DNA from: Deltaproteobacteria bacterium
GTDB lineage: Bacteria > Desulfobacterota > Syntrophia > Syntrophales > JACQWR01
Direction: 5' to 3'
DNA length: 64,000 bases
Assembly: GCA_026388415.1 (NCBI GenBank)
Contig: JAPLJV010000044.1
Location: 1 to 64,000 of the forward strand
The notes beneath the pieces were generated by a model that was not told where the DNA came from, did no database searches, and worked only from the letters and a program-made list of their open reading frames with translations. Below are positions 46,095 through 55,196 of the stretch, piece after piece; within the stretch, counting starts at the first letter, position 1; each line of letters begins with the position of its first letter. The position numbers were made by a program, and so were the translations under genes.

Positions 46095-47282
46095 TTAATG
46101 GGTGAGATCATGCTCGGGCAGGTTATGCAGATGCCGGACGTATGAGCTCAGCGTCTCGGGCAGGTACCTTCCCCACAACTTGATCGGCGCCTGATCAATA
46201 TCAATCCTGGGGCTGAATCCGACCGCGAAAAGGGATTCGACCAGGAACTCGACGTTCATAGGAATAAAGCCCCGGTAGTTTTTATTATCCCTCTGGGCGA
46301 TTATCCTCTCCTCATGGATGCTGTTACCGAATTCGGATTCGACCATGTCCGGGAAGGTGGAGAGTATTAACTCGATGTTTATCTTCGACTCCGCATCGCC
46401 CAGGAAGAGTTCCAATCCCTTTTTCAATTCCTCTTCAGGAATTCCACGCCCCAGATACCGTACCCAGGCCATGTCCTCCCGATATCGTTGACAGGCATAT
46501 TCAGCATCCCAGGGGACTTCAAGGATCATATTGGTGGCTTGATACTTGCCATTGAAGTCCTCCTGTTCAATAACCGTAATGTCCGGATTCTGCATCAGTG
46601 CGTTTTTGAGCTGCTGCAGATCATCGCTTTCTGCCACGATCTTTATCGCGCCCACGTCGTTTATCGTTGAAGCGGCTCTATCAAACCTGATACTACCGTC
46701 TCGAAAGCCCCCGGCGATGAACTCTTCCGCCCGGATGAATTCTGTTACCATGCCTTCAGCAGTGGTTACGAACCCGTCGAGTGGGACTCCTGAGAGTTGC
46801 GCCCTCTCCTGGGCCATTTCCTGAGCCCGTCCGATGACTTTTTCAAAAATCCAGTCAGCGATTCTGCGATTCGCTTTTTCAGCAATTCTTTTCGGTCGCT
46901 TCATTCTGAACGATCCAAGCAAATGATTCTGCTCATCAAGGCAGACCACTCCATTTATGGGGGCTTCCCGGTAGTAATAGTCCGGGTTTTCCCGGTAGCG
47001 ATTAAAAAGCGCCGCCACCCGAGGCTGCGCATCCCGGTTATCATTGCAGATAATATCGCGCAGTTCCCCCTTGGAGCGGATGCACTGCTGATGGAATGGT
47101 CTCTGGTGTATCATGTTGAGCAGGCGCCTGGTCAGTACCGCCAGTGTTTCATTGATGACAAAGCCGTCACAGATGAGAATTTCGGTAAGGGAGCGGCAGT
47201 CACCCGGCTCCGGGCGATTACAGAACCAGCGTTCGGCAATATTGAACAAAGCATTCCGGTGTATAAATGAAGTTAGATACAC
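46095..47282 (-). CDS. Hypothetical protein with faint RelA/SpoT-like pattern
   Basis: 395 residues from the GTG at 47282, which lies 9 nt after AGGAGG; a TTG at 47303 is the longer alternative. Soluble, with no signal or membrane segment. I do not recognise the family. The middle part reads RFDRAASTINDVGAIKIVAE, then FNGKYQATNMILEV, then INIELILSTFPDMVESEFG with NSIHEERI. These come in the order and spacing of RelA/SpoT nucleotidyltransferase blocks (D..GiRi, nGYq..h, EiqirT...E..H), but several key residues differ. Convergent with the MFS gene. Treat any link to alarmone synthesis as a hypothesis. Confidence 0.75.
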   Translation of the reverse strand: MYLTSFIHRNALFNIAERWFCNRPEPGDCRSLTEILICDGFVINETLAVLTRRLLNMIHQRPFHQQCIRSKGELRDIICNDNRDAQPRVAALFNRYRENPDYYYREAPINGVVCLDEQNHLLGSFRMKRPKRIAEKANRRIADWIFEKVIGRAQEMAQERAQLSGVPLDGFVTTAEGMVTEFIRAEEFIAGGFRDGSIRFDRAASTINDVGAIKIVAESDDLQQLKNALMQNPDITVIEQEDFNGKYQATNMILEVPWDAEYACQRYREDMAWVRYLGRGIPEEELKKGLELFLGDAESKINIELILSTFPDMVESEFGNSIHEERIIAQRDNKNYRGFIPMNVEFLVESLFAVGFSPRIDIDQAPIKLWGRYLPETLSSYVRHLHNLPEHDLTH

Positions 47283-47422
47283 GTTTGTACCCCTCCTGAC
47301 CAAGCGATGTTATAATACGCGCTGCAGCGCCTAAGCGCAAATGGAATTTACGTGACGAAGCAAAACTATTTGACAGGTTATTTTACGGATGCTACAATCC
47401 GGGCCGTCGAAAGGAGTTCACG

Positions 47423-48814
47423 ATGAAAAAAGAAGATATGATCGCCGAACTGACTCGCCTGGCAGGTAAGGACAATGTACTGGATTCGGAGATGCAGCTC
47501 AGGCTCTACGAGTATGATGCCTCGCTGATCCGTTCGAGACCGGACTGCATTGTCTTTCCGACTTCCACGGAGGCGGTGTCCAATATCCTGAAATTTGCCT
47601 GCAAAAACGGTATTCCCGTTATTGCCAGGGGAGCGGGGACAAACCTGAGCGGGGGCAGTATCTGCCTGCCGGGCGGCATTTGTCTCGTCATGACCAAAAT
47701 GAACCAGATCATCGAGCTTGATATTGAGAATCAGCGGGTCGTAGTGGAGCCCGGCGTAATTACGCTGGATCTGAAAAATATGCTGGCCCGGCACGGCTAT
47801 CTGTACCAGCCCGATCCCGCCAGTGAAAAAGTGAGTACGATTGGAGGGAATATCGGCGAAAACTCCGGAGGCCCCCATTGCCTTAAGTACGGGGTCACGA
47901 GCAACCATGTCCTGGGGGGCGAGTTGGTCCTTTATGATGGAGAGGTCGTGCAGATCGGCGGCAAGACCCTGGACAACCCCGGTTATGACCTGACGGGCAT
48001 CATTGTCGGGTCCGAGGGAACGCTGGGCGTCATGACCAAAGTCATCCTCCGTATTATGCCGAAGACGGAAGCCGTGAAGACGATGATGTGCATCTTCAAT
48101 TCCATCGGCGAGGGAGGCAATGCCGTGTCAGCCATCATTGCCGATGGCATTATACCCGCCACCCTCGAGATGATGGATAACCTGACCATCAAGGCTGTGG
48201 AAGAAGCTTACCACCTGGGATTTCCCACCGATGCGGAGGCCATCCTGATTATTGAGCTCGACGGCCTGAAGGACGGCATGGAACGGCTGACGGAGCGCAT
48301 CATGGAAATTTGCAGAATACACAACGTTCGTGAGATCCGGGTTGCCCGGGACCAGGCGGAACGCGATAAGATCTGGGCCGGTCGCAAGGGTGCCTTTGGC
48401 GCGGTAGGCAGACTGCGTCCCAATTACCTGGTCAATGACGGCACGGTGCCCCGTACCCGGCTGCCCGAAACGCTGGCCGGGGTGGTTGCCATCGGCAAGA
48501 AGTACAACCTGCCTATCGCCAATGTTTTTCATGCGGGGGACGGGAATCTGCACCCGCTCATACTTTTTGACGAACGGGACAAAGACGAGTTGGAGCGGGT
48601 TCACGCCGCCGCAACGGAGATCATGAAGCTCTGTGCGGAGATGGGGGGGACGATCAGCGGCGAACATGGCATCGGTGCGGAAAAGCTGCGCGGGATGCCT
48701 CTGGTTTGCAGCGTTTATGATCTGGCCGCCATGGCAAAGGTAAAACAGGCATTTGATCCTGCCAACATCTACAATCCGGGCAAGGTGCTGCCGGAACAGG
48801 AAAAAGCGGCATAA
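47423..48814 (+). CDS. glcD: FAD-linked oxidase, GlcD-like (glycolate/D-lactate dehydrogenase subunit)
   Basis: 463 residues with an N-terminal FAD-binding domain of the PCMH type (IPVIARGAGTNLSGGSICL, STIGGNIGENSGGPHCLKYG, VGSEGTLGVMTKV) and a C-terminal domain with VFHAGDGNLHPL and GEHGIGAEK, which carry the active-site histidines. Oxidises an alpha-hydroxy acid such as glycolate or D-lactate and passes electrons on. AAAGGAG precedes the ATG. First of three genes glcD-glcE-glcF. In an anaerobe the acceptor is more likely a quinone or an electron-transfer flavoprotein than oxygen. Confidence 0.9.
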   Translation: MKKEDMIAELTRLAGKDNVLDSEMQLRLYEYDASLIRSRPDCIVFPTSTEAVSNILKFACKNGIPVIARGAGTNLSGGSICLPGGICLVMTKMNQIIELDIENQRVVVEPGVITLDLKNMLARHGYLYQPDPASEKVSTIGGNIGENSGGPHCLKYGVTSNHVLGGELVLYDGEVVQIGGKTLDNPGYDLTGIIVGSEGTLGVMTKVILRIMPKTEAVKTMMCIFNSIGEGGNAVSAIIADGIIPATLEMMDNLTIKAVEEAYHLGFPTDAEAILIIELDGLKDGMERLTERIMEICRIHNVREIRVARDQAERDKIWAGRKGAFGAVGRLRPNYLVNDGTVPRTRLPETLAGVVAIGKKYNLPIANVFHAGDGNLHPLILFDERDKDELERVHAAATEIMKLCAEMGGTISGEHGIGAEKLRGMPLVCSVYDLAAMAKVKQAFDPANIYNPGKVLPEQEKAA

Positions 48815-48833
48815 GCAGGAAGGGAGACCGTGC

Positions 48834-50186
48834 ATGTCCAATTCCAACCAGTTAGCTTCCGTCCTTAAAGGGATTGTTGGAGAGTCCAATGTGATACAGG
48901 ATTCCGACAGGCTTCAGGCCTGTGCGGTGGACGGCCTGGCGCCGCAGGCCATCGTCTGCCCCGGGAGTGCGGCCGAAATATCCAGCCTGTTTCTCTATGC
49001 CAATACGGAGAAGCTGGCGATCGTACCGCGCGGCAGCGGCACCAAGATGGCGGCGGGCGGGATTCCCACCAGGATTGACCTGGTACTGTCCACGGCGCGT
49101 CTGAATCGGATCGTTGATAATGACATCGCCAACTTGAGCTTGACCGTGGAATCAGGGCTTACTCTGGCCGCTGTGCAGAAGCTTCTGGCCGGGGAAAAGA
49201 AGGGATATTTCCTGCCGCTCGATCCCCCCTATTCGGAAAAAGCCACCCTGGGCGGCATCATCGCCGCCAACGCCAGCGGGCCGAAGAGGTTCGTCTACGG
49301 CTCTGCCCGGGACCTGCTGCTGGGTCTTAAGGCCGTTACGCCCACGGGAGATATCGTCTCTTTCGGCGGTAAGACGGTAAAAAACGTCTCCGGATACGAC
49401 ATGACCAAGCTCATGATCGGTTCCTGGGGAGGTCTGGGCGTCATAACCGAAATTACGACGAAACTCCTGCCGCTCCCGGAGGCCTCGGCGACGGTGCTGG
49501 TATCCTTCGCGACGCCGGCGGCAGCCGGCCAGTTCATCCGGAAAATCATCCATTCCGCCCTCTTGCCCTCCGCCGTGGAGCTTCTCGAAAGTAAGGCCGC
49601 CGCCCGGCTGGGCGAAAAGACCAATTATCTTGCGGCCTTCAGTCTGGAAGGTGTTCCGGAGGCGGTGGAACGGCAGATCACCGCAATCGGTGAAGATGCC
49701 CGGAAGGAAGGGGCTGTCGCGGTAAAGGTCCTGAAAGGGACGGAAGACCAAGCCTTTTGGATCCAGATTCGCGACTTCGCCCTTGATCTCACGGAGGAGT
49801 TTACCCATCCCGTTATCCTCAGATCCAATTTCCTCATTTCGCGGCAGGCAGCAATTATGGAGAGTTACGAAGCAATGGCGCAGGCGGCGGGGGTCGCTGC
49901 CGCCTTCATTGCCCATGCCGGCAGCGGCATCATCTATACCTGCCTGCTTTTGAACACCGGCGCCTCGACAAGTATGGAGGGAATAATCGCGCTCATCGGC
50001 AAACTTACGACTGAGGCGCGGAAACAAGGCGGCAATCTCGTCGTCGAGTTATGCCCGCGGAAGATTAAAGAGACGGTCAGTGTCTGGGGAGAGCCCCGGA
50101 GCGATTATGTGGTCATGCGCCGCCTGAAGGAAAAAATGGACCCGGCAGGCATTCTGAACCCGGGCCGGCTGGCGGGAGGCATTTAG
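48834..50186 (+). CDS. glcE: FAD-binding subunit, GlcE-like
   Basis: 450 residues from the ATG at 48834. A second PCMH-type FAD domain is visible: AIVPRGSGTKMAAGG, ATLGGIIAANASGPKRFVYG, GGKTVKNVSGYDMTKLMIGS and GGLGVITEITTKLLPLPEA. The C-terminal half ends with MDPAGILNPGRLAGG, as in GlcE. Works with GlcD and GlcF as one complex. It lies 19 bp after glcD and 59 bp before glcF. Confidence 0.87.
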   Translation: MSNSNQLASVLKGIVGESNVIQDSDRLQACAVDGLAPQAIVCPGSAAEISSLFLYANTEKLAIVPRGSGTKMAAGGIPTRIDLVLSTARLNRIVDNDIANLSLTVESGLTLAAVQKLLAGEKKGYFLPLDPPYSEKATLGGIIAANASGPKRFVYGSARDLLLGLKAVTPTGDIVSFGGKTVKNVSGYDMTKLMIGSWGGLGVITEITTKLLPLPEASATVLVSFATPAAAGQFIRKIIHSALLPSAVELLESKAAARLGEKTNYLAAFSLEGVPEAVERQITAIGEDARKEGAVAVKVLKGTEDQAFWIQIRDFALDLTEEFTHPVILRSNFLISRQAAIMESYEAMAQAAGVAAAFIAHAGSGIIYTCLLLNTGASTSMEGIIALIGKLTTEARKQGGNLVVELCPRKIKETVSVWGEPRSDYVVMRRLKEKMDPAGILNPGRLAGGI

Positions 50187-50245
50187 CGGCGGCACGGACG
50201 CCTTTATTTGCATTCCGTGCTTTGGTTCATAAAAAAGGAAGAATT

Positions 50246-51550
50246 ATGCCAGACGGGTCGTTATTCAGTGAAAATACGAAGGAAAATATCTATCACTGCA
50301 TCAAATGCGGTTTATGCATTGCCCACTGCCCGGTTTACAAAGAGGAGCTCATAGAAGAAGCGACGCCCCGCGGCAAGGTTCAGCTTTCCCGGTACCTCTC
50401 CGAAGGCAGCCTGCAACTTTCCGAAGAGGTGAAAAACGCTTTTTTCTCCTCCTGCCTGCTCTGCGGTTCCTGCGTGGCCAATTGTCCCAGCGGTGTTCAC
50501 GGAGACCACCTTTTTTCCGGCGTCCGCTGGCGGGCCGTGCAGCAGTATGGCATTGACTGGAAAAAGAAAGTGATGTTCCAACTGCTGGCCAATCAGTGGA
50601 TGATGTCCCCCTCGGCCTGGTTCGGCAAATGGGCGCTGAAGATGTTTGGGGGTTCCCGGATGGAATCGTCACTGCACGCCGGCGCTCTGGATGTGGCGCG
50701 GATCCCGGCCTTCAACGAAAAACCGTTCTCCCGGATGGTTCTTGAGGTGGTGAAACCCGCAGGAACCGTCAGGGCGAAAGTCCTCTATTTCCATGGTTGC
50801 GCAACCAATTACCTCTACGGTGATATCGGGATCGCGGTAGTGGCTGTGCTTAACAGCATGGGTGTAGAAGTCATCATTCCCCCGGAGCAGACCTGCTGCG
50901 GCCTTCCCATTTTTATGTCCGGTGATCGCGAGACGTCGCTAAAGTGTATCCGGTCCACGCTTGCCACCTTTGCCCGCCCGGACATTGACGCCGTCGTGGT
51001 GGACTGTGCCACCTGCGGCGCTGCCCTGAAAAACGAGTATGCCCACCTGCTACTCGATCTGCGCCAGTTGGGCGAAGATGTGAAGGATGAGGAAATCAAG
51101 GCGGCGGAACTGCTCTCGGCCAAGTTGCAGGATGTTACCGTCTTTATCGAAGAGCACCGGGACTGGCTGCCCGCGATGAAGCCCACAATAAAAGAAGGCG
51201 GCCCCACGGTCCGGGTCACCTACCACGATCCCTGCCATCTCATCAAGGGGCAAAAGATAAGCATTCAGCCCCGGAACATCCTGAAGTCCCTGCCCGGGGT
51301 GGAGTATGTGGAATTGCCGGGTGCCGGTGATTGCTGCGGCGGCGGCGGTTCCTTCCAGGTGGAGCATGCGGAGATATCGCGGAAGATCACCAAACGCAAG
51401 GTGGACAACATCCACGACACGAAGGCCAATATACTGGCCACCTGCTGCCCGGGCTGCAATCTGACCATTGCCAACCATCTCGACCCCACGCAGGGTGTGA
51501 AAGTAATGCACCCGGTGCAACTGCTCCAGATGGCGATCGCCGGAAAATAA
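50246..51550 (+). CDS. glcF: Iron-sulfur subunit with CCG domains, GlcF-like
   Basis: 434 residues from the ATG at 50246 after AAAGGAAG. Two 4Fe-4S motifs, CIKCGLCIAHCP (about 18-29) and CLLCGSCVANCP (about 75-86), are followed by two cysteine-rich CCG domains (GCATNYLYGDIG, EQTCCGLPIF, DPCHLIKGQ, GAGDCCGGGGSF, CCPGCNL) that probably bind a further cluster. It carries electrons from GlcD/E to the membrane pool. Last gene of the operon, followed by a MITE-like repeat. Confidence 0.9.
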   Translation: MPDGSLFSENTKENIYHCIKCGLCIAHCPVYKEELIEEATPRGKVQLSRYLSEGSLQLSEEVKNAFFSSCLLCGSCVANCPSGVHGDHLFSGVRWRAVQQYGIDWKKKVMFQLLANQWMMSPSAWFGKWALKMFGGSRMESSLHAGALDVARIPAFNEKPFSRMVLEVVKPAGTVRAKVLYFHGCATNYLYGDIGIAVVAVLNSMGVEVIIPPEQTCCGLPIFMSGDRETSLKCIRSTLATFARPDIDAVVVDCATCGAALKNEYAHLLLDLRQLGEDVKDEEIKAAELLSAKLQDVTVFIEEHRDWLPAMKPTIKEGGPTVRVTYHDPCHLIKGQKISIQPRNILKSLPGVEYVELPGAGDCCGGGGSFQVEHAEISRKITKRKVDNIHDTKANILATCCPGCNLTIANHLDPTQGVKVMHPVQLLQMAIAGK

Positions 51551-51575
51551 CAACGCGATTTGTCATAACATTGAG

Positions 51576-51700
51576 GCAATTGCAAAAGTCGCATAAATGC
51601 CCCGTAGGTCATTCCGGCGGAGGCCGGAATCCAGAAATTTGAATGCGTTACGAGCGCGCTGGACACCGGTTTTCACCGGTGTGACGAGTTTTGCAATTGG
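51576..51700. repeat. MITE-like palindromic repeat, copy 2
   Basis: The outer arms GGCAATTGCAAAAGTCG and CGAGTTTTGCAATTGGC match at most positions. The core runs from GTCATTCCGG (51608) through CCGGAATCCAG to CTGGACACCGG and GGTGTGACG. It has the same plan and size as the element at 43261-43389. It lies between glcF and the dehydrogenase gene; its end reaches about 24 bp before the latter's start. Confidence 0.75.
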
Positions 51701-51723
51701 CTCCATCTACAGAGGATATAGTT

Positions 51724-52683
51724 ATGAAGCCCGTTATCCTTGTTACCCGCAAGCTGCCCGAGGCCGTGGAGGCTCGTCTGCAACGGGACTATGCCCCCCG
51801 TTTCAATCCCGGGGACGTTCCCTATGCAAGCGACGAGATGATCGAACGCGCCGGTGGCGCCGACGCCATTCTTGCCTGTCACACGGAAACATTCAGCGCC
51901 GCAGTGATTGCCCGTCTGCCCAAAAGTGTCCGCGCCATTGCCAATTTTTCCGTAGGCTACGACCACGTTAACACCGCGACCGCCAGATCGAGGGGGATCA
52001 TCGTTACGAACACCCCCGATGTGTTGTCCGATGCCACAGCGGAACTGACCTTGATGCTGATGTTGGGTGCTGCGCGGCGCGCCAGCGAGGGAGAGCAATT
52101 GGTCCGCACCCGCCAGTGGAAGGACTGGAGCCCCAGTTTCATGGTGGGCGTCCAGGTTACGGGCAAGCGGCTGGGTATTATCGGATTTGGCCGCGTCGGT
52201 CGGGTCGTCGCCAAACGCGCCCGCGGCTTGGACATGGAGATCCACTATACCGACATACAGAGAATGCCGCCTGCGCTTGAGGAAGGAGCAATCTATCACG
52301 AGACCCCTGAGGATATGCTGCCGCACTGCGATTTTTTAACGCTCCACTGCGTGTCCACCCCGACAACCTTCCGGTTGCTGAACGCCGAGCGCATCGCCCT
52401 CCTCCCGGACGGCGCCATTGTGGTCAATGCGAGCCGCGGCGCCGTTATTGACGATGAAGCGCTGATAGCGGCGCTCAAATCAGGGAAGCTGACCGCCGCC
52501 GGTTTGGACGTCTACAATAACGAACCGGACATTCATCCGGAATACCGGCAGTTGCCGAACGTATTCCTGATGCCGCACATCGGCAGCGCCACCAAGGAAA
52601 CAAGGGACGCCATGGGGTTCCGGGCGCTCGACAACCTGGACGCCATCTTTGCCGGACGGGAGCCCCGCGACCGCGTGGCCTGA
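51724..52683 (+). CDS. D-2-hydroxyacid dehydrogenase (glyoxylate/hydroxypyruvate reductase type)
   Basis: 319 residues, cytoplasmic NAD(P)H enzyme. The cofactor motif is GIIGFGRVGRVVA; the catalytic triad lies in NASRGAVIDDEAL (Arg), DVYNNEP (Glu) and MPHIGSAT (His). The AANFSVGYDHVN block with TPDVLSDATAELTL is typical of D-glycerate dehydrogenases. It follows the glcDEF genes, so it may reduce glyoxylate or hydroxypyruvate in the same pathway. The start is the ATG at 51724 after AGAGGAT; a longer frame overlaps the repeat. Confidence 0.9.
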   Translation: MKPVILVTRKLPEAVEARLQRDYAPRFNPGDVPYASDEMIERAGGADAILACHTETFSAAVIARLPKSVRAIANFSVGYDHVNTATARSRGIIVTNTPDVLSDATAELTLMLMLGAARRASEGEQLVRTRQWKDWSPSFMVGVQVTGKRLGIIGFGRVGRVVAKRARGLDMEIHYTDIQRMPPALEEGAIYHETPEDMLPHCDFLTLHCVSTPTTFRLLNAERIALLPDGAIVVNASRGAVIDDEALIAALKSGKLTAAGLDVYNNEPDIHPEYRQLPNVFLMPHIGSATKETRDAMGFRALDNLDAIFAGREPRDRVA

Positions 52684-52824
52684 GAATGTCCGCCACCTCT
52701 CTTATTATACAACAAATGAAGCTGGATGGTTTTATTCTGGGATTGAGTAACGTGATATGCGTGCTTGCTTGCGCTTTCGCGCCATGGTATAAGTAATCAT
52801 CAGTTGCAGGGAAAGGAAAAGGCA

Positions 52825-53730
52825 ATGGAAAGGCTTGGGGTGGTGTCTACTATCTGGGCCAAGTGTCTATTGGCTGGAGACCAGTTTGAGGATCTGGCCC
52901 TGTGCTTTGGAAGGGAAGGCTTCTCGGATATCGAGATCAGGGACGGCGATTACCTGAGAAATTCGGACTTTGGCCTTTTTTTAAGCGAAATTGAGAAGGT
53001 GTCCGAACATTACCCGGCAGCCGCATGGAGAGGGGTGTGCGAGGCGCTCTCAGCGGGCGGCGATCCCGCCGCAGCTATTAGGCAGGTGGATCGCCCCTTT
53101 TTTCAGCGGATCCGTCGTTTCCAGGAAAAAACATTGGGCATTACCTTCACCTATGCCCTGCAGCATCCCTGGTTGAGCAGGCCGGACGATGAGGAGGCGC
53201 ATGACCGGCAGATCATTTCCGCAAAAAAACTCGCTTTTCTTCTTTCTCCCCCCTGTGCCCGGATACGCCTCGTGGATCTCAGTTCCCCGGAGCCGATTGA
53301 CACGTCGGCCGCCGCCGCCAACTTGGGCCGCTACCTCTCTTTGGCAAGCGAAATTCCCGTAATCCAGGCGGTGGAAAACTCGAACCAGTCCGCGCTTTTC
53401 ACCGGGAAAATAGCCACCGGGGCCGGCTTTTTCATGGTCTACGATGAGGCCAATCTTTACCTTCCGGGGGGCCGGATTCTCGAACCGCCGGTGCGTTTTT
53501 GGGAATCGCTCGCACCTCGCTCGCTGGTCTCGGTTCATTTGAAACAAAAATCGGCCGAGGGAATATTGCCCCACCTCGGCCCTGGCCGGGTAGATCTTTC
53601 CGGCATCCTGAGTTGGGTCCGGAAAATTTCTTTCACCGGCGATCTCCTGCTCGAGAACGCGGCTTCGGAAAATCCACTCCAGGAAGCGGAAAGGAGCCGG
53701 AACTACTTATTGGGTTTGGCCGGGGTTTGA
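52825..53730 (+). CDS. TIM-barrel protein, sugar phosphate isomerase/epimerase-like
   Basis: 301 residues from the ATG at 52825, which follows GGAAAAGG. It begins MERLGVVSTIWAKCLLAG and has the alternating strand-helix pattern of the xylose-isomerase-like TIM barrel, with EGFSDIEIRDGDYL near the N-terminus, VENSNQSALFTG, MVYDEANLYLPGG and VSVHLKQKSAEGILPHLG, which supply acidic and His residues for a metal. No specific substrate. Same strand as its neighbours and 140 bp behind the dehydrogenase. Confidence 0.7.
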   Translation: MERLGVVSTIWAKCLLAGDQFEDLALCFGREGFSDIEIRDGDYLRNSDFGLFLSEIEKVSEHYPAAAWRGVCEALSAGGDPAAAIRQVDRPFFQRIRRFQEKTLGITFTYALQHPWLSRPDDEEAHDRQIISAKKLAFLLSPPCARIRLVDLSSPEPIDTSAAAANLGRYLSLASEIPVIQAVENSNQSALFTGKIATGAGFFMVYDEANLYLPGGRILEPPVRFWESLAPRSLVSVHLKQKSAEGILPHLGPGRVDLSGILSWVRKISFTGDLLLENAASENPLQEAERSRNYLLGLAGV

Positions 53731-53777
53731 GGCTGGTGGGCCTTACATCATCAAACAACGATTTATAGGAGAGAGAA

Positions 53778-54221
53778 ATGAATGATTTAGCAATACCACC
53801 CCCAAAATTGACAGCGCCAACTACGACAACTGGCGTGCAGCTCATGAACGATATTCCTGATGTACCTAAAGCAGTTGGCCCTTATTCTCAGCTATCTATT
53901 GCGGGCGATACAATATATCTTTCCGGTCAGTTACCATTAGACCCTAAAACCGGAAAATTAGTCAGCGGCACGATTGAGGAGCAAACTGAACAAGTATTTA
54001 ATAACATCGAGGCGGTGTTAAAAGGTGTAGGGTTGGGATTGATTGATGTTGCCCGTTCCAGCGTGTATCTCACTGATATGAGCACATTCCCGAATATGAA
54101 CGCAATTTATGCAAAAAGATTTGGCGATAATAAACCAGCTCGAGAAACCATTGGAGTTAGTGCGCTTGCATTAGGAGCAGCCATTGAGATAACGGTTATT
54201 GCCCATAAAAGAAAAGAATAA
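53778..54221 (+). CDS. ridA: RidA family protein (YjgF/YER057c/UK114)
   Basis: 147 residues. RidA proteins deaminate reactive enamine/imine intermediates made by PLP enzymes. The core starts at KAVGPYSQLSIAGDTIYLSG and includes LPLDPKTGKLV, EEQTEQVFNNIEAVL and the family-typical DVARSSVYLTDM. The conserved Arg expected in the pocket (often in ARxxxGV) appears as PARETIGV. An unusual 22-residue N-terminal extension precedes MNDIPDVPKA; it is kept because TAGGAGAGAG lies just before the first ATG. The region is more AT-rich than its neighbours, which hints at transfer. Confidence 0.9.
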   Translation: MNDLAIPPPKLTAPTTTTGVQLMNDIPDVPKAVGPYSQLSIAGDTIYLSGQLPLDPKTGKLVSGTIEEQTEQVFNNIEAVLKGVGLGLIDVARSSVYLTDMSTFPNMNAIYAKRFGDNKPARETIGVSALALGAAIEITVIAHKRKE

Positions 54222-54361
54222 AAAGTATGTCAGAGAAAATCGCATGATGCTTCATTTCCAATCATTGCTCTTTTGGACAGAAGCAATGCCTTATCAAAGA
54301 GCGCAGCGGGCGGCAAAATTAAGATTTTAATAAGCGCTTAAACATTGAACGGGGTTGGAAT

Positions 54362-55117
54362 ATGAAATTAAAGGGAAAAGTGGCCTTCCTGACGGCGGCA
54401 GCCGGGGCGGGGATCGGTCAGGCAGTCGCGCGCACGTTCGCACGGGAAGGCGCCTGCGTTGTTGTGACCGATGCGCACAGGGAGAGGGCGACTGCAGTAG
54501 CAGAGGCGATACGCGTGGAATACGGCACGGAAACCCTCGGCATGACATGCGATGCAGCAAACCGGGACGATGTTGAACGTACCGTGGGCGCAACCATTGA
54601 ACGTTTGGGCCGTATAGACATCCTCTTTAACAATGCCGGTACAAACCGTCCTTCCCGGATCGTAGATATGAGTGATGAAGACTGGGAGCTTGTCATCAAT
54701 GTGTCGCTGCGGGGGGTCTTTTATTGCTGCCGGGCGGTTCTGCCTGTGATGATGAAGCAAGAATATGGACGTATTGTGAGTATGACATCTGTGGCGGGGT
54801 TTAGGGGTCTTAAGGCCGGACATGCCCATTATGCTGCGGCAAAGGCCGGCGTCATGGCATTCACACGCTGCCTTGCCATGGAGGCGGCGCCTTACCATGT
54901 TACCGCCAACACAATTGCTCCGAGCTTTATCTATAATGAATTTATCCCGAACATCTATCCGGAAGAAGAAATTGAAAGGATGCGCGAAGAGATCCCCTAC
55001 CCCCGCAAAGGAACGCCGCAGGACATTGCCAATACAGTCCTGTTCCTTGTTTCTGACGAAGGCGAATATGTTACGGGCCAGACCATCTGCGTAACAGGCG
55101 GGAGCTGGATGAGATGA
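54362..55117 (+). CDS. SDR-family oxidoreductase
   Basis: 251 residues, classical short-chain dehydrogenase. Cofactor motif TAAAGAGIGQAVA, the NNAG structural motif (about 90-93), the catalytic Ser in VSMTSVAG and Tyr-x-x-x-Lys in HYAAAKAGV. The C-terminal PRKGTPQDIANTVLFLVSD and TGQTICVTGG follow the FabG-like pattern. The substrate is not evident. Convergent with the GGDEF gene 79 bp away. Confidence 0.88.
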   Translation: MKLKGKVAFLTAAAGAGIGQAVARTFAREGACVVVTDAHRERATAVAEAIRVEYGTETLGMTCDAANRDDVERTVGATIERLGRIDILFNNAGTNRPSRIVDMSDEDWELVINVSLRGVFYCCRAVLPVMMKQEYGRIVSMTSVAGFRGLKAGHAHYAAAKAGVMAFTRCLAMEAAPYHVTANTIAPSFIYNEFIPNIYPEEEIERMREEIPYPRKGTPQDIANTVLFLVSDEGEYVTGQTICVTGGSWMR

Positions 55118-55196
55118 AGAAGGGCGGAAGATAGAACTACAATCTTGAAATGCGCATCGCGCATCGCGAAGTCCCTGGAAACGTAAATCGTAAAAT

